This document shows, one piece after another, positions 1 through 8,221 of a DNA stretch of 36,154 bases. Made by a program: the position numbers and the translations under genes. The notes under the pieces are model-generated. The model did not search any database. It worked only from the letters and a program-made list of their open reading frames with translations, and had not been told where the DNA came from. Position 1 is the stretch's first letter. Each line of letters opens with the position of its first letter. Source of the stretch: Methanothrix harundinacea (GTDB lineage: Archaea; Halobacteriota; Methanosarcinia; Methanotrichales; Methanotrichaceae); contig DAQG01000117.1 in NCBI GenBank assembly GCA_002502785.1, positions 1-36,154 of the forward strand. The letters run 5' to 3'.

Positions 1-2
1 TC

Positions 3-1970
3 ACATTCGGCACGCTGCCTAAATTCAGTAAAGATACCATATTCAGAGGGGCTCTGTTCATCAAATCGTTCATACATGATGAAATCATGTTTCTTGGATC
101 AATTGACATATTTGATGCCGATTTCGGAGATATTGGTGATAGAAAATATATAGAGAATATTATTGCTGTAGATAAATCGGATATTGATTCTTTTAAAGAT
201 ATTAGCGTTGAAAATTTCATAGAATCGGAATCGTCAGATGCAGAACGTGACGCAAAACCAGCCTCAATAAACAAAAGGGATAAAATTGAATTTAACCCGG
301 ATCCAATTGATATTGCTGCAGATATCCTGGCTGATCGAAGTGAGGCAGACCTTTTGGGATTTTCAGATTATGCAGACGCTCTAACAGATTTTATCAGAAA
401 TAAGAAGCCTGAGGAGCCTTTAATAATAGGGATCGATGCGGCTTGGGGAATGGGAAAAACTAAGCTGATGGAGATGATCAAGAATAACCTGATCGAATCC
501 TCAAATCGAACTGCTTGGTTCAACGCCTGGAAATATGATAAGGAAAGATCACTCTGGGCAGCGCTCGTATTGGAGATTCTTACTCAGGTTCGAGACGAAT
601 CAAATCGATTACAAAGATTAAAACTCTGGTTTTTATTGAATCTTAATAGAGTTAATAAAAATATTAAATGGAGTCTATTTATGTTATCTGCTTCGATGAT
701 CTTCTTTATAATATTTGGGTGTTTTATATCTATGGATCTGTCATTAATATCGAATTTCATGGCATCAAGCGATAAAGAGTTATTGCAACAATTACATACG
801 TACTTGTTAATTTTAGAGCAATTCAAGTCTATAAATGTCCTTGCGTATTTAGTTGTATTATATATTTTAGGTAAAGGTGTATATAGCCGCCTCATCGGTC
901 CGTTTGATCTGAAAATCGATCAATACGCCCAAATGTCAAGCTACAAGGATCGAGTTGGGTTTCTGGTCCAATTTGAGGAGGATTTTAAATATATTGTAAA
1001 TCTAGTGACCGAAAGAGGAAAAAAGCCATTAGTAGTATTTATTGATGACCTTGACCGATGTACACCTCCTCAACCAGCTGATATAATCGAAGCAATCAAC
1101 GTTCTGCTCGATGCAAATCATTGTGTTTTTGTTATCGGTATGGACTCCCAAGCGGTTGCGGCAAGTATTGAGGCGAAATATAAGGACTTAAAAGAATGTT
1201 ATGATGGTTCTTTTGGCTCAACCGGATTAACTTTAGGTCAGCGATTTTTGGAAAAGATAATCCAGATCAACTTTCACATTCCAAGGGCTGATGAGGATCT
1301 GATGGCATCTTTCGTTGATGCGAATCTCGGTGGATCGCTTAACGAACCAAAAAGGGTTTTAGAGGAAAAACCACCTGAAAAAGGGATCGAAAAAATTTCT
1401 GCATGGGTTGAAGCTGAAGAGAAAGGAGGAAAGACTTTTGATGAAGCAATTGAGGCAATTAAAAAGACGACGCCTGAAGCACCGATAGAGGCAATAAATG
1501 AAGCAAGAATGAGAAAAATAGCTAAAATATTATTTGAAAATTCGGGTGATGTAAGACATGCCATTAATGGAGCAGTACCATACCTAGGTTCCAATCCTCG
1601 AAAGATTAAGAGATTTATCAACCTCTTTAGACTCATGGCCTTAATCGCCAACAGAAGGGGACTATTGGAACGCAAAATAATTCGACTAGAGTCCCTCGCT
1701 AAATGGGTCGTCGTTACTATGCGTTGGCCTCAGATAATCGAAATAATGGTATCAAATCATGATTTTGTATCAAATCTCATGGATGCAAGTATAGCCGCCG
1801 ATCCTCATTTAAGTCGCATGTATGAAAAGTCCGCTAGAGATACGTTGGATTTTATAGAATTGATGGAAGACATCCGCAAAGAAGAATTGGGTTATTATCT
1901 ACACCTGGCAGAGACAACTGCCGAAAGGCAGTTAACTCCACCCCATTCAACCGTGAGAGATACTCCATGA
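3..1970 (+). CDS. KAP-family P-loop NTPase with two membrane segments (5' partial)
   Basis: The first Met is at base 87, but the frame stays open to the window edge, so the true start is probably upstream. The extra N-terminal residues and those just after Met87 have the Phe-every-five-residues spacing of pentapeptide repeats (for example FRGALF, FLGSI, FDADF). The KAP domain follows. Counting from base 87, the Walker A motif is GIDAAWGMGKTKL at about residues 115-127, two hydrophobic segments lie near 193-214 and 249-269, and the Walker B motif is VVFIDDLDR near 317-325. The membrane segments inserted between Walker A and B are typical of KAP NTPases, a family that includes the phage-exclusion protein PifA. 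The gene is AT-rich compared with the nif and central genes. Its stop overlaps the next start as ATGA. A defence role is inference; the NTPase family is clear. Confidence 0.88.
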   Translation, partial: TFGTLPKFSKDTIFRGALFIKSFIHDEIMFLGSIDIFDADFGDIGDRKYIENIIAVDKSDIDSFKDISVENFIESESSDAERDAKPASINKRDKIEFNPDPIDIAADILADRSEADLLGFSDYADALTDFIRNKKPEEPLIIGIDAAWGMGKTKLMEMIKNNLIESSNRTAWFNAWKYDKERSLWAALVLEILTQVRDESNRLQRLKLWFLLNLNRVNKNIKWSLFMLSASMIFFIIFGCFISMDLSLISNFMASSDKELLQQLHTYLLILEQFKSINVLAYLVVLYILGKGVYSRLIGPFDLKIDQYAQMSSYKDRVGFLVQFEEDFKYIVNLVTERGKKPLVVFIDDLDRCTPPQPADIIEAINVLLDANHCVFVIGMDSQAVAASIEAKYKDLKECYDGSFGSTGLTLGQRFLEKIIQINFHIPRADEDLMASFVDANLGGSLNEPKRVLEEKPPEKGIEKISAWVEAEEKGGKTFDEAIEAIKKTTPEAPIEAINEARMRKIAKILFENSGDVRHAINGAVPYLGSNPRKIKRFINLFRLMALIANRRGLLERKIIRLESLAKWVVVTMRWPQIIEIMVSNHDFVSNLMDASIAADPHLSRMYEKSARDTLDFIELMEDIRKEELGYYLHLAETTAERQLTPPHSTVRDTP

Positions 1971-2275
1971 CCCAATACCCCTGGATCCCCCGTTACGTCA
2001 TCACCCCCGCCATAGCCCGGGGCCTGATGGAGATCGAGGCCGCAAGAGCAGTGGTGACCGAGATGCCCCTCCCCTTCGCTGCCGAGGCGGAGCTCCGCCG
2101 CCGGGCCCGCCTCCGGTCGACCCACCACCCCACCAGGATCGAGGGTGATGGATACGTATCGCGTTTGATTCAGCACGCCAGCTCTTCAACCACGAAAACC
2201 GGTTATACCGAGAGAAACACATACTACGTTGTATTGAGGTGGTCCCTTGGGCGCTGCAGAACGGTATGTAGTTGA
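1967..2275 (+). pseudogene. Fic/DOC protein N-terminal remnant
   Basis: The first 55 or so residues match the N-terminal region of Fic-family AMP-transferases: a helix with GLMEIEAARA, then LRRRARLRSTHHPTRIEGD, which resembles the conserved LRR-STH-S-IEGN stretch. Just after IEGD the similarity ends, and the remaining 40 or so residues look random. The catalytic HPFxxGNGR loop is absent anywhere downstream. The gene is therefore a 3'-truncated stub that cannot AMPylate targets. Base composition switches abruptly from the AT-rich KAP gene to GC-rich here. It overlaps the preceding stop by four bases (ATGA), but that may be accidental after rearrangement. Confidence 0.7.
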
Positions 2276-2417
2276 CGCGAAAGGCCAGAAGGTCGCGGTC
2301 ATCCTCCCCCTAGATGAGTATGAAAAGCTGCAGGAGGATCTTCACGATCTCTCGGTGATAGCTGACCGGAAAGACGAGAAGTGCATCAGCTTAGAAGAGA
2401 TGAAGAGACGCCTGTGA
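2247..2417 (+). CDS. Phd/YefM- or RelB-like type II antitoxin (short)
   Basis: This 56-residue frame begins at a TTG with a GAGGTGG ribosome site five bases upstream. It contains the antitoxin signature KVAVILPLDEYEKL followed by DLHDLSVIADRKDE and ends with SLEEMKRRL. Such proteins bind the operator through their N-terminal half and neutralise a RelE/ParE toxin through their C-terminal helix. The first 10-15 residues expected for the family seem to be missing, so the gene may be 5'-truncated by the same event that cut the Fic gene. A RelE-like frame follows seven bases after the stop, which is the usual antitoxin-toxin order. The antitoxin may remain expressed although its toxin is broken. 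Confidence 0.55.
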   Translation: MGAAERYVVDAKGQKVAVILPLDEYEKLQEDLHDLSVIADRKDEKCISLEEMKRRL

Positions 2418-2424
2418 GGGCGAG

Positions 2425-2690
2425 ATGGGCGACTACACCATCACCTTCAAGGCCAGCGTGGAGAAGGACTTTCGAAAACTTCCGAAAACTTCCGAAGGAT
2501 AAAGCATCTCACATCCTGGAAGTCATTGAGGGCCTCTCTAACAATCCCATTCCCAGGGCAGCGAGAAAGCTTTACGGTACCGAGAACCTTTATTTTTATC
2601 GAATACCCCGCAGCAACTTGACTTTGCAGTTGCTGTTCCTGTCCTCGAACATCTTGTTGGATGTGCTTATCGTCCACATCCATCTGCTCT
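2425..2690 (+). pseudogene. RelE/ParE-type toxin, frameshifted by a 10-bp duplication
   Basis: The start gives MGDYTITFKASVEKDFRKLP, a typical RelE opening, but the frame stops after 25 residues. The rest of the toxin continues in another frame as KDKASHILEVIEGL, then RKLYGTENLYFYRI, and later LLDVLIVHI. A 10-base unit (CGAAAACTTC) is repeated exactly twice at the break. Removing one copy joins the two frames without any mismatch. The last part (GHR-x-VY in intact family members) is not recognisable, so a second lesion may exist at the 3' end. The toxin should be non-functional. Confidence 0.65.
2473..2492 (+). repeat. 10-bp tandem duplication disrupting the toxin
   Basis: Two perfect copies of CGAAAACTTC lie side by side and are followed by CGAAG. 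The added ten bases shift the frame by one and create the premature TAA at 2500-2502. This is typical of replication slippage. Confidence 0.8.
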
Positions 2691-2788
2691 TCTTGCTGGT
2701 CGAATTGACGGCCGTAGGACTTGATGTCCAGGAAGGGCATCTTCATGCATGGTTAACGAACATCTCGGATTTGCGGAACACAGGCTCA

Positions 2789-3493
2789 CTATCGAATAAC
2801 AGCCCCTGCGAGAGGTTTCGCGTTGAAGACCTCTTCCGCGGGACCCGAGTGTATCACCTTTCCAGCCTCAAGGAGACTTACTTTGTCGCCGATGCTGACC
2901 ACGTCCCGAAGGTCGTGGGTGACGACGATGCTGGGAACCCCGAAGTCTCTGATCAGTTTCCTCAGCTCCTTTCTCATCTCCGCCTGCCTCCTTATGTCGA
3001 GGGCCGCCAGCGGCTCGTCCAGCAGAAGAATGCGGGGCTCTATCGCAAGGGCCCTGGCGAGAGCCGTCCGCTGCTTCTGTCCCCCCGAGATCTTCACGGC
3101 CCTGGCATCTCTCACGTCCCAAAGGCCCACGACCTCCAGCTGGTCTTTCACCCTCTCCTCGATCTTCCGCCGGGAAAGGTGGCGAGCGCGCAGGCCGAAG
3201 GCCACGTTCTCGTAGACGGTTAGATGGGGGAAAAGGGCGTAGCTCTGAAAGACGTATCCTATCGTCCTGTTCTCTGGTGGGAGGTTTATTCTGAGGTTGG
3301 AGTCGAATAGAGGCTCGCCAGCTAGGGTGATCTCGCCCGCGTCCGGGGTGAGGAGACCAGCCACCATGTTGAGGAGAGTGCTCTTGCCGCATCCGTTCTC
3401 GCCCACCAGCATCAAGATCTCGCCCTCCTCGACCTTCAGGGATACCTCCAGGTCGAAGTCTCTCAGCTTCTTTTGAACGCTAATCTCTAACAT
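2789..3493 (-). CDS. modC: Molybdate/tungstate ABC transporter ATPase, short form
   Basis: This is the ATP-hydrolysing subunit that drives molybdate import through ModB. All ABC motifs are present: Walker A GENGCGKST at 31-39, Q-loop VFQSYALFPH at 81-90, signature ISGGQKQR at 135-142, Walker B ILLLDEP at 155-161, and the switch His in VTHD. At 234 residues it is much shorter than bacterial ModC (about 350) and ends just after the nucleotide-binding fold, so the C-terminal TOBE/MOP molybdate-binding domain is missing. It overlaps modB by 14 bases and is the last gene of the mod operon. Specificity for molybdate is inferred from the neighbouring ModA-like protein and the nitrogenase genes. Confidence 0.88.
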   Translation of the reverse strand: MLEISVQKKLRDFDLEVSLKVEEGEILMLVGENGCGKSTLLNMVAGLLTPDAGEITLAGEPLFDSNLRINLPPENRTIGYVFQSYALFPHLTVYENVAFGLRARHLSRRKIEERVKDQLEVVGLWDVRDARAVKISGGQKQRTALARALAIEPRILLLDEPLAALDIRRQAEMRKELRKLIRDFGVPSIVVTHDLRDVVSIGDKVSLLEAGKVIHSGPAEEVFNAKPLAGAVIR

Positions 3494-4346
3494 CGTTCTT
3501 GTACATCCTGCGGGTCAGCATCTTGACTATGGCTATTATTGCAAAAGAGATCGCCACCAGTATCAGGGCCAGGCATAACGATACCTCAAGATCGCCCTGC
3601 ATCGCCGTGTAGATCGCTAGCGGCATCGTCTGGGTCCTGCCCTGGAAGTTTCCCGCGAACATTATCGTCGCCCCGAACTCCCCCAGGGCCCGGGCGAAGG
3701 CCATGATCGCCCCTGAGATGAGGCCATTTGTAGCTATGGGAAGGGTCACGCTGAAGAAGACTCGGGTCCGGCTGGCCCCCAGGGTCCGGGCGGCGTTCTC
3801 GAGAACCAGGTCCACATCTTCGAAGCTGATCCTCGCCTGGCGGAGGTAGAAGGGCATCGAGACGAATATCTGAGCCACCACCACCGCCACCGTGGTGAAG
3901 GCTATGTTCACGCCCCAGGCGTGCAGATGCTGGCCTAAAACGCCCATCCTGCCGAAGGCCATGAGAAGGGCGATCCCACCCACCATCGGCGGCATGACCA
4001 CAGGAAGCTCGATCAGTGAGTCGGCGATCTCCTTTCCCGGATAATCGAACCGGGCGTTCAGGTAGGAGAGGGGCGTTCCCAGAATTATCACTATGATCAC
4101 GCTAGTGGTGGCGGTGAAGAGGCTCAGGGCCAGAGCGTCGATTACCACCGGGTCCCACAGGGTCTGTAGCGTCACCCCCGAAGCGCTCTTGATGAAGAGG
4201 GAGGCCACCGGGAGGGCTATGAAGGCACCAGCTAAGACCAGGAGGAGGGCAAGCCCGGCCTTTAGGGCCCGTCCCCTGATCCTGGTGATTTCAACGCCCT
4301 TGATCCTGTCCAAGAAGCTGCGCCGCTCAAACCGGCATAAAGCCAT
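3480..4346 (-). CDS. modB: Molybdate ABC transporter permease
   Basis: A 288-residue inner-membrane protein with about six hydrophobic segments, of the ModB/WtpB/CysT permease family. The EAA loop that docks to the ATPase is visible as NAARTLGASRTRVFFSVTLP followed by a conserved Gly-rich stretch. The stretch ARALGEFGATIMFAGN is characteristic of molybdate and sulfate permeases. The start lies 20 bases inside modA and the end overlaps modC, so the three subunits are translationally coupled. The first 25 residues are polar and basic; a later internal start is possible but no candidate has a better ribosome site. Confidence 0.9.
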   Translation of the reverse strand: MALCRFERRSFLDRIKGVEITRIRGRALKAGLALLLVLAGAFIALPVASLFIKSASGVTLQTLWDPVVIDALALSLFTATTSVIIVIILGTPLSYLNARFDYPGKEIADSLIELPVVMPPMVGGIALLMAFGRMGVLGQHLHAWGVNIAFTTVAVVVAQIFVSMPFYLRQARISFEDVDLVLENAARTLGASRTRVFFSVTLPIATNGLISGAIMAFARALGEFGATIMFAGNFQGRTQTMPLAIYTAMQGDLEVSLCLALILVAISFAIIAIVKMLTRRMYKNDVRD

Positions 4347-5121
4347 ACTTCTCCAGGACCGTACTGCCCTCTGGCGAGGTCACGAACTCGATGAAGCTTG
4401 AGGCTTCGTCGGGGTTTTCGGACTCCTCCAGCCTTCCGAGAGGATACTCGGCCACTACGTTGTACTGGTCTGCAATCTCCACCTTTGAGACCTTTTCGGA
4501 TAGCTCGGGCGATATGTCGGACTGGTAGGCAAAGCCGGCATCCGCCTCTCCGAGAGCTATCTTTGATACCAGGTTGCTGACCGCCGTCTCCTGACTGATG
4601 ACGTTGCTCATGACGGCATCTCGATACTCCGGACCGTAGGAGGAATCATTTGCGAGGTTATCCAGGACCTGGAGGGTGTAGCTTCCGAAAGGCGCCTCTT
4701 TGACACCCGTGATGATCATCACCCCGGGGTCTGCGAGATCCGAGAGGCTCTGGATATCGGCGGGGTTATCCTTGGGGACGATAACCACCATTCTGTTCTC
4801 GGTGAAGATGGAGACGGAATCGTTGTCCATGGACCCCTCGGCCATCAGGGCGTCCATATGCTTTTTGTTGGCGGATACGAAGACGTCGGCGATGGCTCCC
4901 TGTTCCACCTGGGTTCGTAGCGCCTGAGTCCCATCGAAGTTCAGTATCACGTCAACACCAGTTTCATCTTCGTAAATCTGGCCGATCTCGCTGAAAGCCC
5001 CTGTGAGGGAGGCCGCACAGAAGACTACAAGTTCCTCGGTGCCGCTCCCTCCGGCGAGAGATGCGATCATAAGGATCGCCAACATCGCTGCAACTAATTT
5101 TTTAATCAAAGTATATCCCAA
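4327..5121 (-). CDS. modA: Molybdate ABC transporter substrate-binding protein
   Basis: The 264-residue protein has an N-terminal signal segment (LVAAMLAILMIASLAGG) and then the ModA fold: FCAASLTGAFSEI, in which backbone and side-chain hydroxyls bind the oxyanion, then VILNFDGTQALRTQVEQGA, ADVFVSA and a C-terminal FIEFVTSPEG. It resembles bacterial ModA more than archaeal WtpA. There is no lipobox cysteine at the predicted cleavage site, so it may be held by an uncleaved signal anchor. The apparent start is TTG; a second in-frame TTG four codons later is an alternative. It lies between the promoter region and modB, with nif genes upstream on the same strand. Confidence 0.88.
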   Translation of the reverse strand: MGYTLIKKLVAAMLAILMIASLAGGSGTEELVVFCAASLTGAFSEIGQIYEDETGVDVILNFDGTQALRTQVEQGAIADVFVSANKKHMDALMAEGSMDNDSVSIFTENRMVVIVPKDNPADIQSLSDLADPGVMIITGVKEAPFGSYTLQVLDNLANDSSYGPEYRDAVMSNVISQETAVSNLVSKIALGEADAGFAYQSDISPELSEKVSKVEIADQYNVVAEYPLGRLEESENPDEASSFIEFVTSPEGSTVLEKYGFMPV

Positions 5122-5131
5122 CCTAAACCCG

Positions 5132-5356
5132 TTAAACTGACAATTTGCACAGTACGATCTTAGAGAGGAGCTGGGCTGATCCGCCTAAGGTGTAGTCGAT
5201 CTGTACACCCTCCACCTCCTCTAAGAGGTCGGCGATCTCTTCCATCGGCTCACTCAGTCCAGCGCTGTAATAACCGTGAAGCGAACCCTCAGCAGCGCAC
5301 CCCGCTATGGCGAGTTTCACTGCCGGGATGAATCCGATCACCGGTGGATAGAGCAC
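5132..5356 (-). pseudogene. Truncated second substrate-binding lipoprotein, ModA-like
   Basis: The 74 residues match only the beginning of a ModA-like solute-binding protein. A lipobox-like AIAGCAAEG precedes SAGLSEPMEEIADLLEE and the phosphate/oxyanion-loop-like TLGGSAQLLSKI; the frame then stops. The full family is about 250-280 residues, so roughly three quarters are gone. The intact modA begins ten bases further on, which suggests an old tandem pair in which the first copy was reduced by deletion. It might still be translated as a short peptide, but it cannot bind ligand. Confidence 0.6.
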
Positions 5357-5412
5357 TGTGGTTCACCAGGTCGTCTTAGTGTAAACGCAAACATAAACAT
5401 GACGCTAGAATG

Positions 5413-5430
5413 GTAAACATATATGTTTAC
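5413..5430. promoter_or_regulatory. Perfect 18-bp palindrome upstream of the mod operon
   Basis: GTAAACATATATGTTTAC reads identically on both strands. It lies 57 bases before the remnant lipoprotein start and just after the nifN stop. Its centre (ATATAT) could serve as the TATA element of the minus-strand mod promoter, so a repressor bound here would block TBP. A further half site, GTAAAC, occurs at 5381-5386. It does not match the NrpR consensus (GGAA-N6-TTCC or GGTA-N6-TACC). A molybdate-responsive regulator is one candidate. Confidence 0.6.
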
Positions 5431-5456
5431 ATAGTCAGACGGAGTCCGAATCTCTG

Positions 5457-6791
5457 TCAATGACTCAGTTCATTCGTCTCCACGATGGCGTTTGCTATCC
5501 TGTCCACAAGTCCCGTCGTCCCTTCGTAGCCGAGGACCATCTGACGAGACGCTCCGAACCTGTCGTGATTGGGAAGCCCCACCCTCAGGATGGGTATATT
5601 CTCGGCCTTTGAGATCTGCCTGCCGGTGAAGGGGCCGATCAATAGCTCGATATCGTTTCTTGCCACCGCCTCGTGAATGTCGGAAAAGTCAACCCCGCTG
5701 AGGACCTCTGATCCTCGTGCCATCTTCTCGCCCCTCCTGACAAACTCCGGGCTCTTCGACCCGGTGGCGATCACCCTCGGGTCCATCCCCATCTCGCAGA
5801 GGAGCTTTGCCACCCCCAGGGCCATCTCAGCGTCCCCGTAAACTGCGGTCCTGACCCCCGCCACCAGCTTGTGGCAGTCGACGATGGCGTCCAGGAGGCG
5901 GCCCCGGTCCCTCTCGTACTTCTCGGGAAGGCCGAGGCCCGTGATCTCCTCGAGCTTTCCGACAAACCTGTCAGTCTGCTCGACCCCGATGGGAATAGGC
6001 AGGATCGTGTGATGAACGCCGAACTCCCGTTCGAGGTACTCTCCGGCGCTCCCGCCAAAGATCGATCCCCCGACGGTCACCGTCTCCTTGGAGTTTGCCA
6101 TATCCTCGATATCGGCGAGAGGCGTTCCGCCCTCGGGAATTTTAGGGTAGTCCGCGGCGAGAGGCGCATCGAAGGTCTCGGAGATGTCCGGAAAGATGAT
6201 GCGGTCGTAGCCGCATCCCCAGTCGTCGAGCATCGATTTAAGGTGGCGGACCTCCGCCGGAGAGATGATCGACCCTATCACCAGGTTGAACCTGGAGTTC
6301 GGCTTCCCCCTCTTCGCCAGGGTCCTGACGACGGCCTTCAGGGCCTCGTTGTACCCCTCCTCGTGAGACCCCGAGTAGCTGGGGGTCGATGTCGGGATTA
6401 TGGCGACCTCCCTTGCACGAGGCTCCTCCTGCTGAAACTCCTTCACTATCTGGGCGACGTCGTCTCCGATCGTCTCCGCAAGGCAGGTGGTGGCGACGCC
6501 CACAGCCCTGGGGCCGTAGCCCTGGATCACGTTCAAGAGCCCCTTCTTGAGATTCGCGGCACCGCCGTAGACCGCTCCCTTCTCGCTCAAAGCCGAAGAG
6601 GCTATGTCCACCGGCTCTCTGAAGTGGTGGGCGAGGTGGAGGCGCATGTAGGTGCTGCACCCCTGGGACCCGTGGAATATGGGCATGCAGTCCTCGATCC
6701 CCTTGAAGACCATGACGCTGCCCATGGGCATGCACATCGAGCAGGGGTTGACCGTCGCATAGTTCTCAGACAACCGACTCGCCTCCAGCAT
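5457..6791 (-). CDS. nifN: Nitrogenase FeMo-cofactor scaffold subunit NifN
   Basis: NifN pairs with NifE to form the scaffold on which the NifB product matures into FeMo-cofactor before transfer to NifDK. It is homologous to NifK, seen here as NPCSMCMPMGSVMVFKGI, CMPIFHGSQGCSTYMRLHLAHHFREP and TTCLAETIGDD, but its C-terminal half lacks NifK catalytic-interface features. Its position directly after nifE settles the assignment. The frame is open for 17 more codons upstream, to 6842, but that start would overlap nifE by 77 bases. The chosen Met gives MLEASRLSENYATVNP, which aligns in length with the NifK N terminus and leaves a 26-base overlap. It is the last nif gene; nifX and nifB are not in the window. 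Confidence 0.92.
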   Translation of the reverse strand: MLEASRLSENYATVNPCSMCMPMGSVMVFKGIEDCMPIFHGSQGCSTYMRLHLAHHFREPVDIASSALSEKGAVYGGAANLKKGLLNVIQGYGPRAVGVATTCLAETIGDDVAQIVKEFQQEEPRAREVAIIPTSTPSYSGSHEEGYNEALKAVVRTLAKRGKPNSRFNLVIGSIISPAEVRHLKSMLDDWGCGYDRIIFPDISETFDAPLAADYPKIPEGGTPLADIEDMANSKETVTVGGSIFGGSAGEYLEREFGVHHTILPIPIGVEQTDRFVGKLEEITGLGLPEKYERDRGRLLDAIVDCHKLVAGVRTAVYGDAEMALGVAKLLCEMGMDPRVIATGSKSPEFVRRGEKMARGSEVLSGVDFSDIHEAVARNDIELLIGPFTGRQISKAENIPILRVGLPNHDRFGASRQMVLGYEGTTGLVDRIANAIVETNELSH

Positions 6792-8211
6792 CGATGACGC
6801 TGCTATGCTCTCTCCCCATCTCCGTCCCGATCTCTGTTTCAACTTCCATTCTCATCCGCACTCCTGGAACCCTCTCGACCGGAAGATCCCAGACGGGACT
6901 GTTGATGGTGATGTCAACCTCCCTTGCGAAGTTGACGATGCCGTCAAAACCCTCGAAGGTGGAGGTCCGGTCGTGGTTGAAGTCGCAGAAGGCGACCCCC
7001 AGCTTGTAGGCGAGAAACCTCTCCTTCACCCCGGCGACCAGGAGGTCGGCCCCCTGCTTCACCAGAAGCTCTTTCAGCTCGAGGGGGTTCGCATCATCGA
7101 TGATGACCGTCCCCTCCTTGACTATGTAGCTGATGTTTTTGTAGTCGTCTCTGCTGCCGGTCTGAGTCCCGATGATCACGACGTCCATCCCGATCTCTCC
7201 AAAAGCCCGGACTAAAGAGACGGCCTTGGCGGCGCCTCCCATGTAAATGGCGGCCTTCTTTCCGGCGACCCTGCTTCAGTGGCACTCGATCTCGGGCGCG
7301 ATCCTTGCCGTCTCCCGTTCGATGATCTCCTCGGCCCGCTCCATCATCCCCGGATCCCCGAAGAACTCGGCCGTCGTCCTGAGGGCCGAAGATATGTCCC
7401 CACTCCCAAAGAAGCTCACCCGTCTGTAAGGGATGCCGTATTTTTCTTCCATCTTCTTTGCGAGGTAGGTCATGGAGCCGCTGCACTGGACCAGGTTCAG
7501 CTTCGCTTTATGGGCACGCTGGATCTCCTCGACCCTGGAGTCGCCGGTGAAAGATGCTACGACCTCGACATTCATCTCCTCGAAGAGGGGCAAGACGTTC
7601 CAAAGGTCGCCTGCGACGTTGTACTCGCCGAGGAGGTTTATGGCATAGGGGCTCTTTGGCACATAGTCCCGGGTTCCCAAGAGCTCGAAGAGGGCGTTGC
7701 AGGCCGCCTTGTACCCCTCGTTTTTGTTGCCCCGAAACCCCTCCGACATGACGGGTATGACGGGTATGCCCAGGTCGTCCGACGCGGATTTGCAGACGGC
7801 TTTCAGGTCGTCGCCGATGACGCCGACGATACAGGTCGAGTAGACGAAGAAGGCCGGTGGCCTGTACCGGGCCGCAAGCTCCCTTATAGCTCCCGCCAGC
7901 TTCTTCTCCCCGCCGAAGATGACGTCGGCCACCTTCATATCTGTAGAGAAGCTCTTCTTGTAGAGGGTCGGGCCGCTGGTGCTGCTCCCCCTGATGTCCC
8001 AGGTGTAGCTGGCGCAGCCTATCGGCCCGTGAACGAGATGGAGGGCGTCTGTCATGGGGTTTAAAACCACCCGGGCCCCGGAGTAGACGCAGGCCCTCTG
8101 GCTGACGGCTCCCGCCAGGCTCTCGTTGTTGCAGGCGAGTGGAACGGGTTCAGTCCCGCTCTTCTGCCGGATGTGATCCGCCCTCTCATCGAAGGTCTTG
8201 ATGATGCCCAT
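6766..8211 (-). pseudogene. nifE: nifE interrupted by an in-frame TGA stop
   Basis: NifE is the other half of the FeMo-cofactor scaffold. The first 311 codons give a good NifE N-terminal region (GPIGCASYTWDIRGS, STCIVGVIGDD, NLVQCSGSM) and then hit TGA at 7278-7276. Beyond the stop the same frame continues as SRVAGKKAAIYMGGAAKAVSL and runs for another 169 codons through KNISYIVKEGT, STFEGFDGIVNFAREVD and NSPVW to the normal end. Reading through, the product would be 481 residues with one non-sense position. The stop stands where the family usually has a Trp-Tyr-Arg-like stretch, and CGA to TGA is a single transition. No base is inserted or lost. The start has a strong GGAGGAGGATC site overlapping the short gap after nifK. 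This is either a recent nonsense mutation or a sequence error. Confidence 0.85.
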
Positions 8212-8221
8212 GATCCTCCTC

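Noticed and set aside
2381..3223. A 280-codon plus-strand frame across the toxin relic and modC
   Set aside because: Only its first third corresponds to the frameshifted toxin; the rest is antisense to a clearly coding modC.
7094..7486. A frameshift as the cause of the nifE interruption
   Set aside because: Both halves of NifE are in the same frame (their starts differ by a multiple of three), so the lesion is a nonsense codon, not an indel.
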